Assembly: GCF_900312675.1 (NCBI RefSeq)
Contig: NZ_OMPC01000001.1
Location: 1,066,963-1,130,962, forward strand
Reading direction: 5' to 3'
Source: Aliivibrio sp. EL58
GTDB taxonomy: Bacteria > Pseudomonadota > Gammaproteobacteria > Enterobacterales > Vibrionaceae
Length of the DNA stretch: 64,000 nucleotides
Each line of letters begins with the position of its first letter. Position 1 is the first letter of the stretch. Positions 37,101 to 46,673 of this stretch are shown here, in pieces. The notes under the pieces were generated by a model. The model ran no database searches, was not told the origin of the DNA, and saw only the letters and a list, made by a program, of their open reading frames with translations. Position numbers and translations under genes: made by a program.

Positions 37101-38225
37101 AAGATTAATCACGTTATAACGTAAATCGCCCGAATGAATGCCAGCTGCTTCATTTTTATTGGCAATTTCAATCATTGGTTTGCTTGAGTTAGGTTCAAGT
37201 AAACGCAATGTTTCGTTCATTTTATTAACAGTATTAATTGTTGAGTTTAGGAACAGTTTATTTTTTTCTTCAAAAAAGTTATCCGAAAGATAGTATTTGA
37301 TCGACCCTTTAGTAGGATTAAAACGATTTAAATAGGTGACTGAGTCATACTTATTAGTGATTGGATCTTTCTTTTTCGTTGTTGTGGTGAAAAAACCAAT
37401 GTCATTTTCATCGTTTACTGGATATAGAATAGGTTTGTAGTCTTCAGATGCTACATGGCTTTCATGAACTAATGAATAAAAGAAGCGAGCTTTAAATGAC
37501 CCTTTCGCCATTTCTTCTTCCATTGCTGACCAATCCATGTAACGAGATAGTTTGTCAAAGTTGATCTTAAATGTCTGTTCAAGCTCAAAGTTTAACACGC
37601 CTTCTTTTGGGTCAAATTCCCAAGAGATTACTTCTGGAGATCCTTGAGGCGTTAAGCCATCTTTGGTCCCATACAATTCGTCCCAGTTAAGATCACTAAC
37701 GAGGGTTGATTCTGGATCTGGCGTAAAGTGGGTGTTGTTTCTAAAAGTGGTATTGCCAAGATTGGGATCTGAATCTTTCTCTTCAACGTTAGTACAGTCA
37801 CCATAGTTGTCTTCACGACATTGGTATTTTGCGTAGCTACCTGGAACGGTCATTACGTGGGGAAAGTTTACTTGATCGTCAGAACCAATATTATTTTGGT
37901 CTTGTGGTAAACAGAATCCATTTTTATCTTTAGGTAATACGAGATCAGGGTTGTTGTTGTCATAACCGCGAACTTCTAGACCTTCGTCAGAAAAACAAAG
38001 TTCAACATAACGGCCCATACCTTGTAAAAAAGGAAATTGAGTAACGGCAAAACGAGGTGCAGCGCCGGTTGTTGGAGCATAGAACCAACGGCCATCAAGG
38101 CGAAGATCTTGAACTTGAACTTCGGTTACGTCTTTATCTAGGGCATCGTATTCTTGTTCTTCAGGCGCACAGCCAGATAGAGTTGCGGTAATCGCCGCGG
38201 CTAAAGTTAGTTTTCTAAATATCAT
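34137..38225 (-). CDS. very large lipoprotein zinc metalloprotease
   Basis: About 1,362 residues. A lipoprotein signal ends at 'TLSGC' (Cys about 19), so the protein is anchored in an envelope membrane. The zinc motif HELGHNVGLRHN (near residue 598-609) is a metzincin-type HExxHxxGxxH, with a possible Met-turn in 'SSTMDYAPSM' about 35 residues later. The N-terminal 500 residues are beta-rich and the C-terminal 600 mainly helical; neither is recognised. I prefer the ATG at 38225, ten bases after AGGA, to the GTG at 38234. It lies 34 bases downstream of an outer-membrane barrel gene and probably forms a pair with it. Confidence 0.85.
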   Translation of the reverse strand: MIFRKLTLAAAITATLSGCAPEEQEYDALDKDVTEVQVQDLRLDGRWFYAPTTGAAPRFAVTQFPFLQGMGRYVELCFSDEGLEVRGYDNNNPDLVLPKDKNGFCLPQDQNNIGSDDQVNFPHVMTVPGSYAKYQCREDNYGDCTNVEEKDSDPNLGNTTFRNNTHFTPDPESTLVSDLNWDELYGTKDGLTPQGSPEVISWEFDPKEGVLNFELEQTFKINFDKLSRYMDWSAMEEEMAKGSFKARFFYSLVHESHVASEDYKPILYPVNDENDIGFFTTTTKKKDPITNKYDSVTYLNRFNPTKGSIKYYLSDNFFEEKNKLFLNSTINTVNKMNETLRLLEPNSSKPMIEIANKNEAAGIHSGDLRYNVINLVDEPLDNGLLGYGPSIANPVTGEIIKAHVNQYSGVARTGVPYYWDNMARLYNRGQLEMNGLPPVNETPSVAQRAELQTNKAVSEFLQTNHADHNHVTPSLGEQDVIEFLAQQRIQNKFNLSPTELTQVHDDMDLEDIVRAEEKRIAFWSENNVYPIEASWVSSSSKAVIDNLPLTDEGYFTNITDAETGVVTKTLKPWALLPDNLQAIAADAITVTTYANTLVHELGHNVGLRHNFKGSNDIDNYLTFEQSRLLGLSNIPAYSSTMDYAPSMLDEIPTWGLYDLAAFKFAYGRKLDLVEASPMTEEQRSADGGEAAYSNSFYSQYGSTVENESLMVCAEQSPVLNEQGEPTGQSNYTCDFSRLDTAALNGEPLAEHGVLYYLDDVLGLSRKSYAFCTDGNVSLNSDCNRFDEGTNLQEIATYKWQQYLDSYDSRNAGLYRDGIFNSDYPSYIIRRFREMNTMRDMIEDNERIDELFHDFGDASPSDKPTAFLQQVAANPSSCVYTEDRNARASNSWLCDYAYGAKKASEFFLDILRTPESQCIITDRTGTMRSISLGETLSAQSYKIPSNYDITQADCFDDVAKPIIESLHGATEIHAKSINSKFLNSVGSFDPANPYSNAVSVLGMWPDKGLASYQLARRYSLRYTDEGAFASLLDLPGVKAEYDAIMAHLVAKESLTNAVEFVDSTNVAYEPTIDVNLHVTQLIESLPPLPKGILNFYGLSSYARTDMSSMILSMGTKQMQTEDYTFAETALKQRNSLSKQLDQYDLLGGDALTVSISGINYTITKDNALADRVASKLFTSEGYTAKVALDNTSSETLTNVLNAWQPVAGFQSTFHTPILALDAPFIELIINSYKAQIASGEIDLSNGMNNQIFNAVINGVLSQPDVIYDLEAGTVTSNTGKEHSISSVISIIDYTMAYVNASLDATLLSTSYALYDGFTGANEADQFAWTLTLEMIKAYQSGDYINMVGQHYDTLRKLPVKKVY

Positions 38226-38258
38226 ATTGTTCACATCCTGTTATTATTTTTTTCTTCC

Positions 38259-39113
38259 TTAAAAGGAGTAAGTCATGCCAAGTGAGTAGGTTGCTTTGGT
38301 TTCATCAAAAATATCAAAGCTGCCTAATGTCCCTTGTGCTGCATCTGCATAAACACCTGAAGAGGCGAGAGTTAAAGAGATGGAGAGATCATCTCGAAGG
38401 TTATAACCGGTACTTAAGCTTCCTCCATAACTGTAACCATCAGCCCAACGCCCGTTGTAATTAATTGAAGTACCACCGAGTGCTGACGCTGAGACAAAGG
38501 CATTACCAAAGCTATAGTTTGCTGCAACTAAGAGGGATAATCCCCAAGAAGCATTAACGTTACCTGATGGGGAGGTTGTGTATTGATGGAAGTTTTTTCG
38601 TATTCTTGGTGCGAGGGTTATTCCCACATCTGCAAGTTTGAATGAAACAGGTGTTTGAACTCTAAATGCCGTATTTAAAAAGCTGTCTTGAGATGCTTGT
38701 GATGTCGGGATTGAAAATTGACCGCTTATGGAGACGTTCCCAGTATCACCAAAAGTCAGTAATGATGAATGAGAGAGACCGACAACGGTGTCCGTTGAAT
38801 AAAAACTTTCTGCATTTTGTAAAGTACGATAACCACCACTACTGGTGTATAAAGAGTAGTTATCTAAAAAATTCATGAATAGTGAGCCATGAAATGATAA
38901 AGCTCTGTTGGAACGATGATCTGACGCTTGAAAGAAGTTACTGTCGTATCCAAGGGACAATGAACCACCCCATGAGCTTGTTGATTCTTCTGTTTCTGAT
39001 GTTATTTCAGATCCTTTTTCTGTAGTTTCTTCGGCTGACGCAGGGTGGACTAGCACGAGAGTGCAGCCGATGAAGCGAGATAGCAGTAATTTTCTAGTTG
39101 TATTTGTCTGCAT
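38259..39113 (-). CDS. outer-membrane beta-barrel protein, paired with the metalloprotease
   Basis: A 284-residue protein with a signal peptide (cleavage after 'HPASA', residue 27) and a short acidic Ser/Thr/Glu linker. The rest is repeated beta-strands with Gly and aromatic residues ('SLSLGYDSNFFQASDHRSNRALSFHG', ending 'YSLGMTYSF'), typical of an outer-membrane barrel with terminal Phe. Family not identified. It is transcribed with the metalloprotease lipoprotein, so a joint envelope role is likely. Confidence 0.7.
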   Translation of the reverse strand: MQTNTTRKLLLSRFIGCTLVLVHPASAEETTEKGSEITSETEESTSSWGGSLSLGYDSNFFQASDHRSNRALSFHGSLFMNFLDNYSLYTSSGGYRTLQNAESFYSTDTVVGLSHSSLLTFGDTGNVSISGQFSIPTSQASQDSFLNTAFRVQTPVSFKLADVGITLAPRIRKNFHQYTTSPSGNVNASWGLSLLVAANYSFGNAFVSASALGGTSINYNGRWADGYSYGGSLSTGYNLRDDLSISLTLASSGVYADAAQGTLGSFDIFDETKATYSLGMTYSF

Positions 39114-39365
39114 AAATGACTTCCGTGTAAATTAAAACGCTCTTCTATGAGCAAAAGTTAGTGTTATAATTAGCCCGTCATAAACTTGACGGTGTAACAT
39201 ATTTGTAACCTTTTCTCGGGTGGTACTGCAATTGCTTATATTAATATCAAGGTTACGGTCTATATTTTGAGTTCACAAACGTCAAAAAATGAAACTGAAC
39301 TGGTAATTTTAAACAAGATGAAGTAACGTTAATTTTAGTCGTTAAATAACAGCAAGGAAGTAGTT

Positions 39366-40148
39366 ATGGGATTTTGTGCAAGTTTATTATTAAATGCATT
39401 AAGAGTTAAATTAAAAGAAAATGATCTAACTTATAATGAATTATCATTAAAGGTTAACGTGCCTATTTCAACGTTGAAACGTCATTTTCACAGTAACTCT
39501 ATTGGTATTGATAAATTAATGGAGTATGCGACCGTATTAAATACCAATATTGAAGAGCTCTCTCAAATTGCTCGAGATATTCATAATAGAGAAGAAGGAA
39601 CAAGAACTGAAGTTTTGGATGAGGTTTTCTTTAATCACCCCTATTTATATGATTTCTTCTATGAAATACATGTAAAAGGGCGAGCTGTTGATGAGGTTGC
39701 ACAAGAAAATAAGCTAACTGAACAAAGTGTCTATATCTACTTGAGAGCCTTGGAAATTATGGGTTTGCTAGAACTTAGATCTGATGGTATGCCTTGTTTC
39801 TTAACCCCGCCATATTACACTTTCTTTGAAGGATCTAAGCTCGATAAGCTTTTTACTGAAAAATTACGATTAGAAGTGTTAACACAAGACTGTAGACCAG
39901 AGGTTGGAATGTCTCGTGTCTGTTTAACACAAGAACAAATAGATCAGATCTCAGAAATGGTTTATGAGAAAGTACAACATTTTCATTTTCAAAATAAAGA
40001 ATCAAAAGAAAGTGAGTTAATTAGAAAGAATATATTACTCAATGTAACAGCAGGTAATTATATACACCTTTCTGACGGGCTTATAAATATTGACTCTATT
40101 TTATTAAAAGAATTATATGAAACGGTTAATTGTGATGACACTAACTAG
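39366..40148 (+). CDS. HTH regulator with an N-terminal Cro/CI-type domain
   Basis: A 260-residue protein. Residues about 10-60 form an XRE-like helix-turn-helix ('LKENDLTYNELSLKVNVPISTLKRHFH'). A second winged-helix-like stretch lies near 100-140 ('DEVAQENKLTEQSVYIYLRALEIMGLLELR'). The C-terminal part is unrecognised. It is divergent from the barrel gene with 252 bases between them, so it may control the barrel-metalloprotease pair. A GGAAG ribosome binding site lies before the ATG. Confidence 0.65.
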   Translation: MGFCASLLLNALRVKLKENDLTYNELSLKVNVPISTLKRHFHSNSIGIDKLMEYATVLNTNIEELSQIARDIHNREEGTRTEVLDEVFFNHPYLYDFFYEIHVKGRAVDEVAQENKLTEQSVYIYLRALEIMGLLELRSDGMPCFLTPPYYTFFEGSKLDKLFTEKLRLEVLTQDCRPEVGMSRVCLTQEQIDQISEMVYEKVQHFHFQNKESKESELIRKNILLNVTAGNYIHLSDGLINIDSILLKELYETVNCDDTN

Positions 40149-40371
40149 GATATGATAATTTAGAATAAATAATACGAGCCAGATCAACTTATATAAATGA
40201 TAATGTTTAGTGAAAAATTAACCTCACGATTATGTTACCAAGTTATTTCTTGTTTTCTGAGGTTATATACTAATTTCAGTTCAAACCGTTTGATTTGGTT
40301 TTAGTTACATTTCACTTAATTTTCATCTTTTATGTATTATAATGGTGGTAGTATCATTTTTATAAGGTTGA

Positions 40372-41328
40372 ATGATGAAAACAGTTCCAAGCCCTAAGTT
40401 CTCATGGGCACTACTTTCCCCAAGGTATTGGTTTCTTTGGATATTCTTTTTTGTATTGGCATTATTAGTCAATGTACTGCCATTTTCTATCTTAAAATCA
40501 ATTGGATTTAGCTTGGGAAGGCTCTCTAAAGGGTTACTTAAAAAACGAGCAATTATTGCAAGAAAAAATCTAAAATTGAGTTTTCCAAACTACACGTCAT
40601 CAGAAATAGAAAAAATAGTCACTGAGAATTTTCAAAATACAGGATTAGCTATTGTAGAGATGGGGATGGCGTGGTTTTGGCCTGATTGGCGAGTTAAACG
40701 TCATGTCTCTATTATTGGTAAAGAAAAAATCCTTGCGCAAGAGAAAGAGGGGCGAGGAGTATTAGTTGTTTGTTGCCACTTTTTAAATCTAGAAATGACC
40801 GCTCGAATATTCAGTCTTTTTGCTCCAGGCTACGGAGTTTATCGCGCTAACAGTAACCCTGTGTTTGAGTTTATTCAGCATCGCGGTCGTACCCGTAAAG
40901 GTCATCAGATGATTGATCGTCATGATGTTAAAAGCATGATTAAAGTTCTTAAATCTGGCAATCGTCTTTGGTATTTACCTGACCATGATTATGGTAAGAA
41001 AAACGCAGTGTTTGTACCATTTTTTGCGGTAGAAGACGCTGCAACTACGACAGGCTCTAGTTTTTTAATTGATATGTCAAAGTGTGCGGTGATGTCTGGT
41101 TGTAGTCTACGTAAAGGCAATAACTATACTTTAGAAGTCGGAGATGATCTAAGTGGTGACATTCCTCGTCGAGATGCCATTTCTGCCGCTAAAGTTCTGA
41201 ACCATGAGATTGAGCGATTAATAAAGAAAGGGGTATCGCAATGGATGTGGCTACACAAACGCTTTAAAACGTTACCAGATGATGCAGTAGAACGTGATCG
41301 CTATAAAAATGTAAACCTTAATGACTAG
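40372..41328 (+). CDS. LpxL/LpxM-like lipid A acyltransferase
   Basis: A 318-residue protein with an N-terminal membrane anchor (residues about 20-40) and the HX4E acyltransferase box at His136/Glu141 ('CCHFLNLE'). 'YGVYRANSNPVFEF', 'WYLPDHDYG' and 'WMWLHKRFKT' are strongly LpxL-like. It would add a secondary acyl chain to Kdo2-lipid IVA. It is a stand-alone gene, so it is probably a paralogue used under particular conditions rather than the main LpxL. A second ATG at codon 2 is equally possible as start. A weak AAGG precedes it. Confidence 0.85.
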   Translation: MMKTVPSPKFSWALLSPRYWFLWIFFFVLALLVNVLPFSILKSIGFSLGRLSKGLLKKRAIIARKNLKLSFPNYTSSEIEKIVTENFQNTGLAIVEMGMAWFWPDWRVKRHVSIIGKEKILAQEKEGRGVLVVCCHFLNLEMTARIFSLFAPGYGVYRANSNPVFEFIQHRGRTRKGHQMIDRHDVKSMIKVLKSGNRLWYLPDHDYGKKNAVFVPFFAVEDAATTTGSSFLIDMSKCAVMSGCSLRKGNNYTLEVGDDLSGDIPRRDAISAAKVLNHEIERLIKKGVSQWMWLHKRFKTLPDDAVERDRYKNVNLND

Positions 41329-41360
41329 GCTTAATCATTAGTTTTTACAGTTAGAAATGA

Positions 41361-41403
41361 AAAAGCCTCGTTTAGATCTAATTAGATATAAACGAGGCTT
41401 TAT
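41361..41403 (+). terminator. terminator after the acyltransferase gene
   Basis: AAAGCCTCGTTTA and TAAACGAGGCTTT form a perfect 13-base-pair stem around a 14-base loop, with A-run before and TTATT after. It can act in both directions. Confidence 0.8.
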
Positions 41404-41408
41404 TATTT

Positions 41409-41448
41409 AAGGACTTAATTCTACTAAGTAGTGATTAAGTCCTTTTTT
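41409..41448. terminator. second hairpin terminator, next to tktB
   Basis: AAGGACTTAAT and ATTAAGTCCTT pair perfectly, ending in six T on the plus strand. It is five bases from the tktB stop and only five bases after the previous hairpin, giving two tandem stems between convergent genes. Confidence 0.7.
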
Positions 41449-41453
41449 ATAGA

Positions 41454-43445
41454 TTAAGCTAAAAGCTCTTTTGCTGTTTTCACTGCATTTTCAGTAGTGA
41501 AACCAAACATTTTGAATAGTTCTTCAGCAGGTGCTGATTCGCCAAACGTTGTCATACCGATGATCTTGCCGTTTAAACCAACGTACTTGAACCAGAAGTC
41601 AGCAATACCTGCTTCAATAGCAACACGTTTTGTTACTGCTGATGGAAGTACTGATTCACGGTAAGCTTCATCTTGCTTATCAAATGCATCAGTTGCTGGC
41701 ATTGATACAACACGTACCGCTTTGCCTTCAGCAGTTAGTTGAGCCGCAGCTTCAACTGCAAGCTGAACTTCAGAGCCGGTAGCGATAAAGATTAGTTCAG
41801 GTTGGCCTTCACAATCTTTAAGAATGTAGCCACCTTTAGCGATGTTAGCTACTTGCTCTGCATCACGATCTTGTTGTGCAAGATTTTGGCGAGAGAAGAT
41901 AAGTGCTGATGGACCGTCGCGACGCTCAATTGCTAGTTTCCAAGCAACTGCAGATTCAACTTGGTCACATGGACGCCATGTGCTCATGTTTGGTGTTAGA
42001 CGTAGAGAAGCAATCTGCTCAACTGGTTGGTGAGTCGGACCATCTTCGCCAAGACCGATAGAGTCATGTGTGTATACTTGGATATTCTGAATTTTCATCA
42101 GAGCAGCCATACGCATAGCATTACGAGCGTATTCCATGAACATTAGGAACGTTGCGCCGTATGGTACGAAACCACCGTGCAGAGCGATACCATTCATGAT
42201 AGCTGTCATACCAAATTCACGTACACCGTAGTGAATGTAGTTACCAGAGAAGTCGTTTGCTTCAAGCGACTTAGAACCAGACCACATAGTTAGATTAGAA
42301 GGTGCAAGGTCAGCAGAGCCGCCCATAAATTCAGGTAACATAGCACCAAACGCTTCTAGTGCATTTTGAGAGGCTTTACGTGATGCGATGTTTGCAGGGT
42401 TTGCTTGAAGATCAGCAATGATTGCAGATGCTTTTTCTTCCCACTCTTTTGGTAAATCACCGTTTACGCGGCGAGTAAACTCGGCTGCAAGCTCTGGGTA
42501 TGCTGCTTCATAAGCTGCAAATTTCTCGTTCCACGACGCTTCCTTAGTTGCGCCTGCTTCTTTCGCGTCCCATTCTGTGTAAACTTCTTGCGGAATTTCA
42601 AATGCGCCGTGCTCCCAACCTAATTGTGCTTTCGCTGCTTTAATTTCTTCAGCGCCTAGTGGAGCACCGTGACAGTCGTGTGTACCTTGTTTGTTTGGAG
42701 AACCAAAACCGATGATAGTTTTAGTACAAATCAGAGTAGGGCGAGGATCGGCTTTTGCTGCGATGATTGCAGCATTGATTGCGTCAGCATCGTGACCATC
42801 GACAGCAGGAATTACGTGCCAGCCGTATGCTTCAAAACGTTTAGGAGTATCGTCAGAGAACCAACCTTCCACTTCACCATCGATAGAGATACCGTTGTCA
42901 TCCCAGAAAGCAACCAGCTTACCAAGACCTAATGTACCTGCTAGAGAACATGCTTCGTGAGAGATACCTTCCATCAGACAGCCATCACCCATGAATGCAT
43001 AAGTGTAGTGGTCAACGATGTCGTGGCCTTCTTTATTGAATTGTGCCGCTAATGCTTTTTCAGCCATCGCCATACCAACTGCATTCGTGATGCCTTGGCC
43101 TAATGGACCAGTGGTTGTTTCGATGCCTGGTGCATAACCGTACTCAGGGTGACCTGGTGTTTTAGAATGCAGTTGACGGAAGTTTCTAAGCTCTTCAATT
43201 GGTAACTCATAACCTGCTAGGTGAAGCAGAGAATAAATTAGCATAGAGCCGTGACCGTTAGATAGGATAAAACGGTCGCGATCAGCCCATTCAGGATTTG
43301 CAGGGTTATGGTTTAGGTGTGAACGCCAAAGAACTTCAGCGATGTCAGCCATGCCCATTGGTGCGCCAGGGTGACCAGAGTTTGCTTGTTGTACGCCGTC
43401 CATGCTTAGAGCACGAATAGCATTAGCTAGATGTTTACGGTTCAT
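41454..43445 (-). CDS. tktB: transketolase
   Basis: A 663-residue transketolase. TPP-binding motif '[32 protein letters not shown]' (residues near 155-187) and the 'GPTHQPVEQ' region are intact. I start it at [11 protein letters not shown] (43445), where the homologues begin; an in-frame upstream Met at 43490 adds 15 residues of poor quality. It works with the transaldolase gene 191 bases upstream in the non-oxidative pentose phosphate pathway. The tkt symbol is chosen by synteny with talB. Confidence 0.95.
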   Translation of the reverse strand: MNRKHLANAIRALSMDGVQQANSGHPGAPMGMADIAEVLWRSHLNHNPANPEWADRDRFILSNGHGSMLIYSLLHLAGYELPIEELRNFRQLHSKTPGHPEYGYAPGIETTTGPLGQGITNAVGMAMAEKALAAQFNKEGHDIVDHYTYAFMGDGCLMEGISHEACSLAGTLGLGKLVAFWDDNGISIDGEVEGWFSDDTPKRFEAYGWHVIPAVDGHDADAINAAIIAAKADPRPTLICTKTIIGFGSPNKQGTHDCHGAPLGAEEIKAAKAQLGWEHGAFEIPQEVYTEWDAKEAGATKEASWNEKFAAYEAAYPELAAEFTRRVNGDLPKEWEEKASAIIADLQANPANIASRKASQNALEAFGAMLPEFMGGSADLAPSNLTMWSGSKSLEANDFSGNYIHYGVREFGMTAIMNGIALHGGFVPYGATFLMFMEYARNAMRMAALMKIQNIQVYTHDSIGLGEDGPTHQPVEQIASLRLTPNMSTWRPCDQVESAVAWKLAIERRDGPSALIFSRQNLAQQDRDAEQVANIAKGGYILKDCEGQPELIFIATGSEVQLAVEAAAQLTAEGKAVRVVSMPATDAFDKQDEAYRESVLPSAVTKRVAIEAGIADFWFKYVGLNGKIIGMTTFGESAPAEELFKMFGFTTENAVKTAKELLA

Positions 43446-43510
43446 AATGATTAACTCGAATATTTGAAAATGAAGGGCTGAAAGGCTCAACCCGATTTGA
43501 ATATGATGAC

Positions 43511-43635
43511 GAGCTAGAAGCTATAGACGCTTCGCTTCTAGAAACTATAAGAGCATGGAATATGCACGTTGAGAGTGTTACTTATAACGTGATTGCTTTT
43601 GCCCTTATAGTAGCGAAGCGTTCTAGTTTCTAGAA
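43511..43635. repeat. nested inverted repeats between tktB and talB
   Basis: ACGCTTCGCT (43527..43536) matches AGCGAAGCGT (43612..43621) inversely. CTATAAG (43545..43551) matches CTTATAG (43604..43610). TTCTAG-TTT-CTAGAA is a palindrome at 43621..43635, and TTCTAGAA recurs at 43537..43544. The arms are partly rearranged, as if several copies of a small element were stacked. It may be a dispersed intergenic repeat or a local regulatory structure. Confidence 0.6.
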
Positions 43636-43636
43636 A

Positions 43637-44587
43637 TTATAGTTTAGCTGCGATCATGTCTTCTAGCTTACCTTGGTCAACCGCAAAGTTACGGATGCCT
43701 TCAGCCAGTTTCTCAACAGCCATTGGGTCTTGGTTGTGATCCCATAAGAACTCAGCGTGAGTCATTGCTGCTGGACGTTCTTTATTACCGTTAGTATCAA
43801 TCAGTTTCTCAACCACTTCACCAGTTGCTTCTTCAAGCTCTTGAAGTAGGTTAGGGCTGATAGTTAGACGGTCACAACCCGCAAGCTCAAGAATCTCACC
43901 GATGTTACGGAAGCTTGCGCCCATTACTACCGTGTTGTAGCCATGTTCTTTGTAGTAGTTGTAGATACCAGCAACAGAGATAACGCCTGGATCTTCAGAT
44001 GCTTCAAAATCACGACCTTCTTTTGCTTTGTACCAGTCCATGATGCGACCAACAAAAGGAGAGATTAAGAACACGCCAGCTTCAGCACATGCACGCGCTT
44101 GAGCGAAAGAGAATAAAAGCGTTAGGTTACAGTTGATGCCTTCTTTTTCTAAAACTTCAGCAGCGCGGATACCTTCCCACGTTGAAGCCAGTTTAATAAG
44201 AATGCGATCGTTAGTGATGCCTGCATCGTTGTACATTTTGATCAGTTGGCGCGCTTTTGCAATGCTGCCTTCAGTGTCGTAAGAAAGACAAGCGTCTACT
44301 TCAGTAGAGATACGACCTGGAACTACTTTTAGGATTTCTTTACCGATGCTAACAGCAAGCATGTCACATGTATCTTGTACTTGTTGTGCTTTATCGTTGC
44401 TTTGAGCTTTTGCGTATTCAATTGAAGCGTCAATTAGTGGCGCATATTCTGCGATTTGAGCTGCTTTAAGAATTAGAGAAGGGTTAGTGGTTGCATCTTC
44501 TGGTGTGTATTTTGCGATTGCTTCAATATCACCTGTGTCTGCTACTACTGTTGTTAGTTTACGAAGTTGTTCTAATTTAGTTGTCAT
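43637..44587 (-). CDS. talB: transaldolase
   Basis: A 316-residue class I transaldolase, normal length. The Schiff-base lysine is in '[12 protein letters not shown]' near residue 132, and 'TTNPSLI', '[11 protein letters not shown]' and 'ISPFVGRI' are family motifs. It transfers dihydroxyacetone units in the pentose phosphate pathway. It is followed by tktB after 191 bases that carry inverted repeats. Confidence 0.97.
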   Translation of the reverse strand: MTTKLEQLRKLTTVVADTGDIEAIAKYTPEDATTNPSLILKAAQIAEYAPLIDASIEYAKAQSNDKAQQVQDTCDMLAVSIGKEILKVVPGRISTEVDACLSYDTEGSIAKARQLIKMYNDAGITNDRILIKLASTWEGIRAAEVLEKEGINCNLTLLFSFAQARACAEAGVFLISPFVGRIMDWYKAKEGRDFEASEDPGVISVAGIYNYYKEHGYNTVVMGASFRNIGEILELAGCDRLTISPNLLQELEEATGEVVEKLIDTNGNKERPAAMTHAEFLWDHNQDPMAVEKLAEGIRNFAVDQGKLEDMIAAKL

Positions 44588-44910
44588 ACTACTTACCCTT
44601 ACTGATCACATGCTATTTAGCATCTTCTTTGAAAGTCCGTCTCGCTGCCATCACGATAATCTCTATGAGCAAATGCGATGGTAGTGAACATTTGATAGGT
44701 TGATAATTGTGTTTTCTGACTCAGATGTCAATGGCAAATCGAAGATAGTGTGAGAATACATGAATTTTTATGTGAATATTTGAGGGAGATCGTTTGCGCA
44801 AAGAAGCAAAGCCTACGGCAATGGATTAATTTGCACTATAAATAAAGAAGTGAGAGCTGATAAGGGATACAGAAAGATTAAGAGCAAATAAAGCTTCAGA
44901 GCTGAAGGTG
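44588..44910. other. 323-base gap upstream of talB
   Basis: The talB promoter should lie here on the minus strand. No gene was seen. Confidence 0.5.
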
Positions 44911-44946
44911 AAAAAAAGGCGGGCAACTAAGTGTTGTTCCGCCTTA
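44911..44946 (-). terminator. terminator of the bat operon
   Basis: On the minus strand AAGGCGG and CCGCCTT, extended by CAAC/GTTG, form a stem of about 11 pairs followed by eight T. It lies 30 bases after the last gene. Confidence 0.85.
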
Positions 44947-44976
44947 AATTAGCAAAAATAATGAAATTAAAAATCG

Positions 44977-46620
44977 TTATAATCTTTCAAGTTCAGGGGT
45001 TGTGCTTGATGATCTATTTGTCGATGATAATTTCTTTTCTATATTGCTAATTATTTGTTTTGTAGAGTTATTACTCGTATCTCTTGCATATTGTTGTTGG
45101 CTTAATTGAGTGATTAGCTCTTTAATAGCAGCAACGTCAATGCCTTGTTTATTCCACTGTTCATAGTGGTCTGCAAGGATCTGATGAGCAAGAATTGTAT
45201 TATTTTCTTTTAAAGCAGAGATAAGCGCTTTACTGCCATTACCTATCACTATACTTTTTTGATTGGTAGATGTGTTTATTGCCTTTACTTTTGTGCGGCT
45301 AACAGCCCAACCAATCGCGGTAAATAACCAAAGAAGCGCAAAAGCAAGGGTGGTATATGGCCAAAAACCATGATCAACTTCACGTTTTACTATGGTTTCT
45401 GGCTGAGCATTTGTTTGGGTCTCGATCTTTTGCTCATTAATGTGAGTGCTTGGTGTCACCGTTAACGTCAGTGAATCGAGTGTTGCTGTCTCAGATTGAC
45501 GTGTTTTACTGTTCCACCATTGAATTGAGACCGCAGGTAATTTTACCGAACCACTGGTATGAGGGATGATCACTTGCTTAATGGTCATCACGCTATTGCC
45601 TTGGCTGTCTTTACCGATTACAGGTTTCTCATCGTACATGCGAACCGATTTAGGATAGTCAATATCAAGCTTTGGTAATTTCTCTGGTGGAACATCTGCC
45701 ATCATTAGCGTGATTTGACGTGTAATGGCAGTTCCGGCCTCTACTGTGGTATCAGATAATGGCTTCCCATCAACTAGCCATTGCTGCCCTAGTTTTAAAT
45801 CCGTAGTCGGTAACCAAGTACCTGTAAAATCAGCAGGTTTTGCTAATACCGTTAATTGGTATTGTTTAGGGCTGATGTTTAATGGGATTAATTTGGTGCT
45901 ACGACCATAACGATCGGTTTGCACTAATCCACCAGTAAAGGCTAAACCATCAAAGCTTAATTTGCCTGCTTGGCTTGCACTGACGCTGAAGGCTTGTTCA
46001 ACCACAGTGGCTTGCAGTCCATCAATCACTGTTTGGTATTGCTTGCTTTCACCAATAGGGGAGAACTCAATACCAGCTCCTTGTGGTGTGATGATGTTTG
46101 GATCTTTTAAACGACGAATATCCGCAAAGATAGCAATCTTGGCATCAAATTGAGCGGTCTCACCTTCATACAATTCATCTTTAGTTAGCGAGCCGCTTAC
46201 TTTAATAACATCGCTGCTTTTTGGGGCGGTAGCATCTTTAGTCACACGAATTGTTATTGGGTTAGTTTGCTCACCAGCGACATTCATGCTCGGAATGGTT
46301 AGCGTGCCCATTTTTGTTGGGGCAATAGAAACCGTCCACTGGCTTTGTACGCTATAGTCGCCATTCACTAGTGAGCGTGAGCTACCAAAGCTGACTTGGC
46401 CACTGCGAAAATCAGGCGCCAGTTGGCTAGGGTCAAATTTACTTTGATCGGCACTTTTATCGACAGAGACCATTAATTGAATCACTTCGTTTTCAGTGAT
46501 TTGGTTTTTACTTACTGTAGCAATGGCCTGAGCGTAACTTGCAGAGATACCACTAACGCATAATGCGGCAAATAAAATCACTTTTTTGATTAGCGCTGTC
46601 TTTTTCATAGAAGCCTTCAT
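44977..46620 (-). CDS. batD: BatD-like protein (Bacteroides aerotolerance family)
   Basis: About 547 residues with a signal peptide ('ALCVSGISASYA', then Q), an extracytoplasmic beta-rich region of about 400 residues and a TM segment near 430 ('WPYTTLAFALLWLFTAIGW'), with a cytoplasmic tail. This layout and 'ELYEGETAQFDAKIAIF' fit BatD. The start is uncertain: Met at 46668 lies right after the upstream stop, Met at 46620 has AAAGAG seven bases upstream, and Met at 46608 has GAAGG. I use 46620. Last gene of the MoxR-bat operon. BatD is thought to work with BatA/B at the membrane; the biochemical role is unknown. Confidence 0.82.
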   Translation of the reverse strand: MKASMKKTALIKKVILFAALCVSGISASYAQAIATVSKNQITENEVIQLMVSVDKSADQSKFDPSQLAPDFRSGQVSFGSSRSLVNGDYSVQSQWTVSIAPTKMGTLTIPSMNVAGEQTNPITIRVTKDATAPKSSDVIKVSGSLTKDELYEGETAQFDAKIAIFADIRRLKDPNIITPQGAGIEFSPIGESKQYQTVIDGLQATVVEQAFSVSASQAGKLSFDGLAFTGGLVQTDRYGRSTKLIPLNISPKQYQLTVLAKPADFTGTWLPTTDLKLGQQWLVDGKPLSDTTVEAGTAITRQITLMMADVPPEKLPKLDIDYPKSVRMYDEKPVIGKDSQGNSVMTIKQVIIPHTSGSVKLPAVSIQWWNSKTRQSETATLDSLTLTVTPSTHINEQKIETQTNAQPETIVKREVDHGFWPYTTLAFALLWLFTAIGWAVSRTKVKAINTSTNQKSIVIGNGSKALISALKENNTILAHQILADHYEQWNKQGIDVAAIKELITQLSQQQYARDTSNNSTKQIISNIEKKLSSTNRSSSTTPELERL

Positions 46621-46673
46621 TGTCGAACTCTTTACAGTAGAGTAGGGACTGGTTTGTCTTATACTCATTTAAA

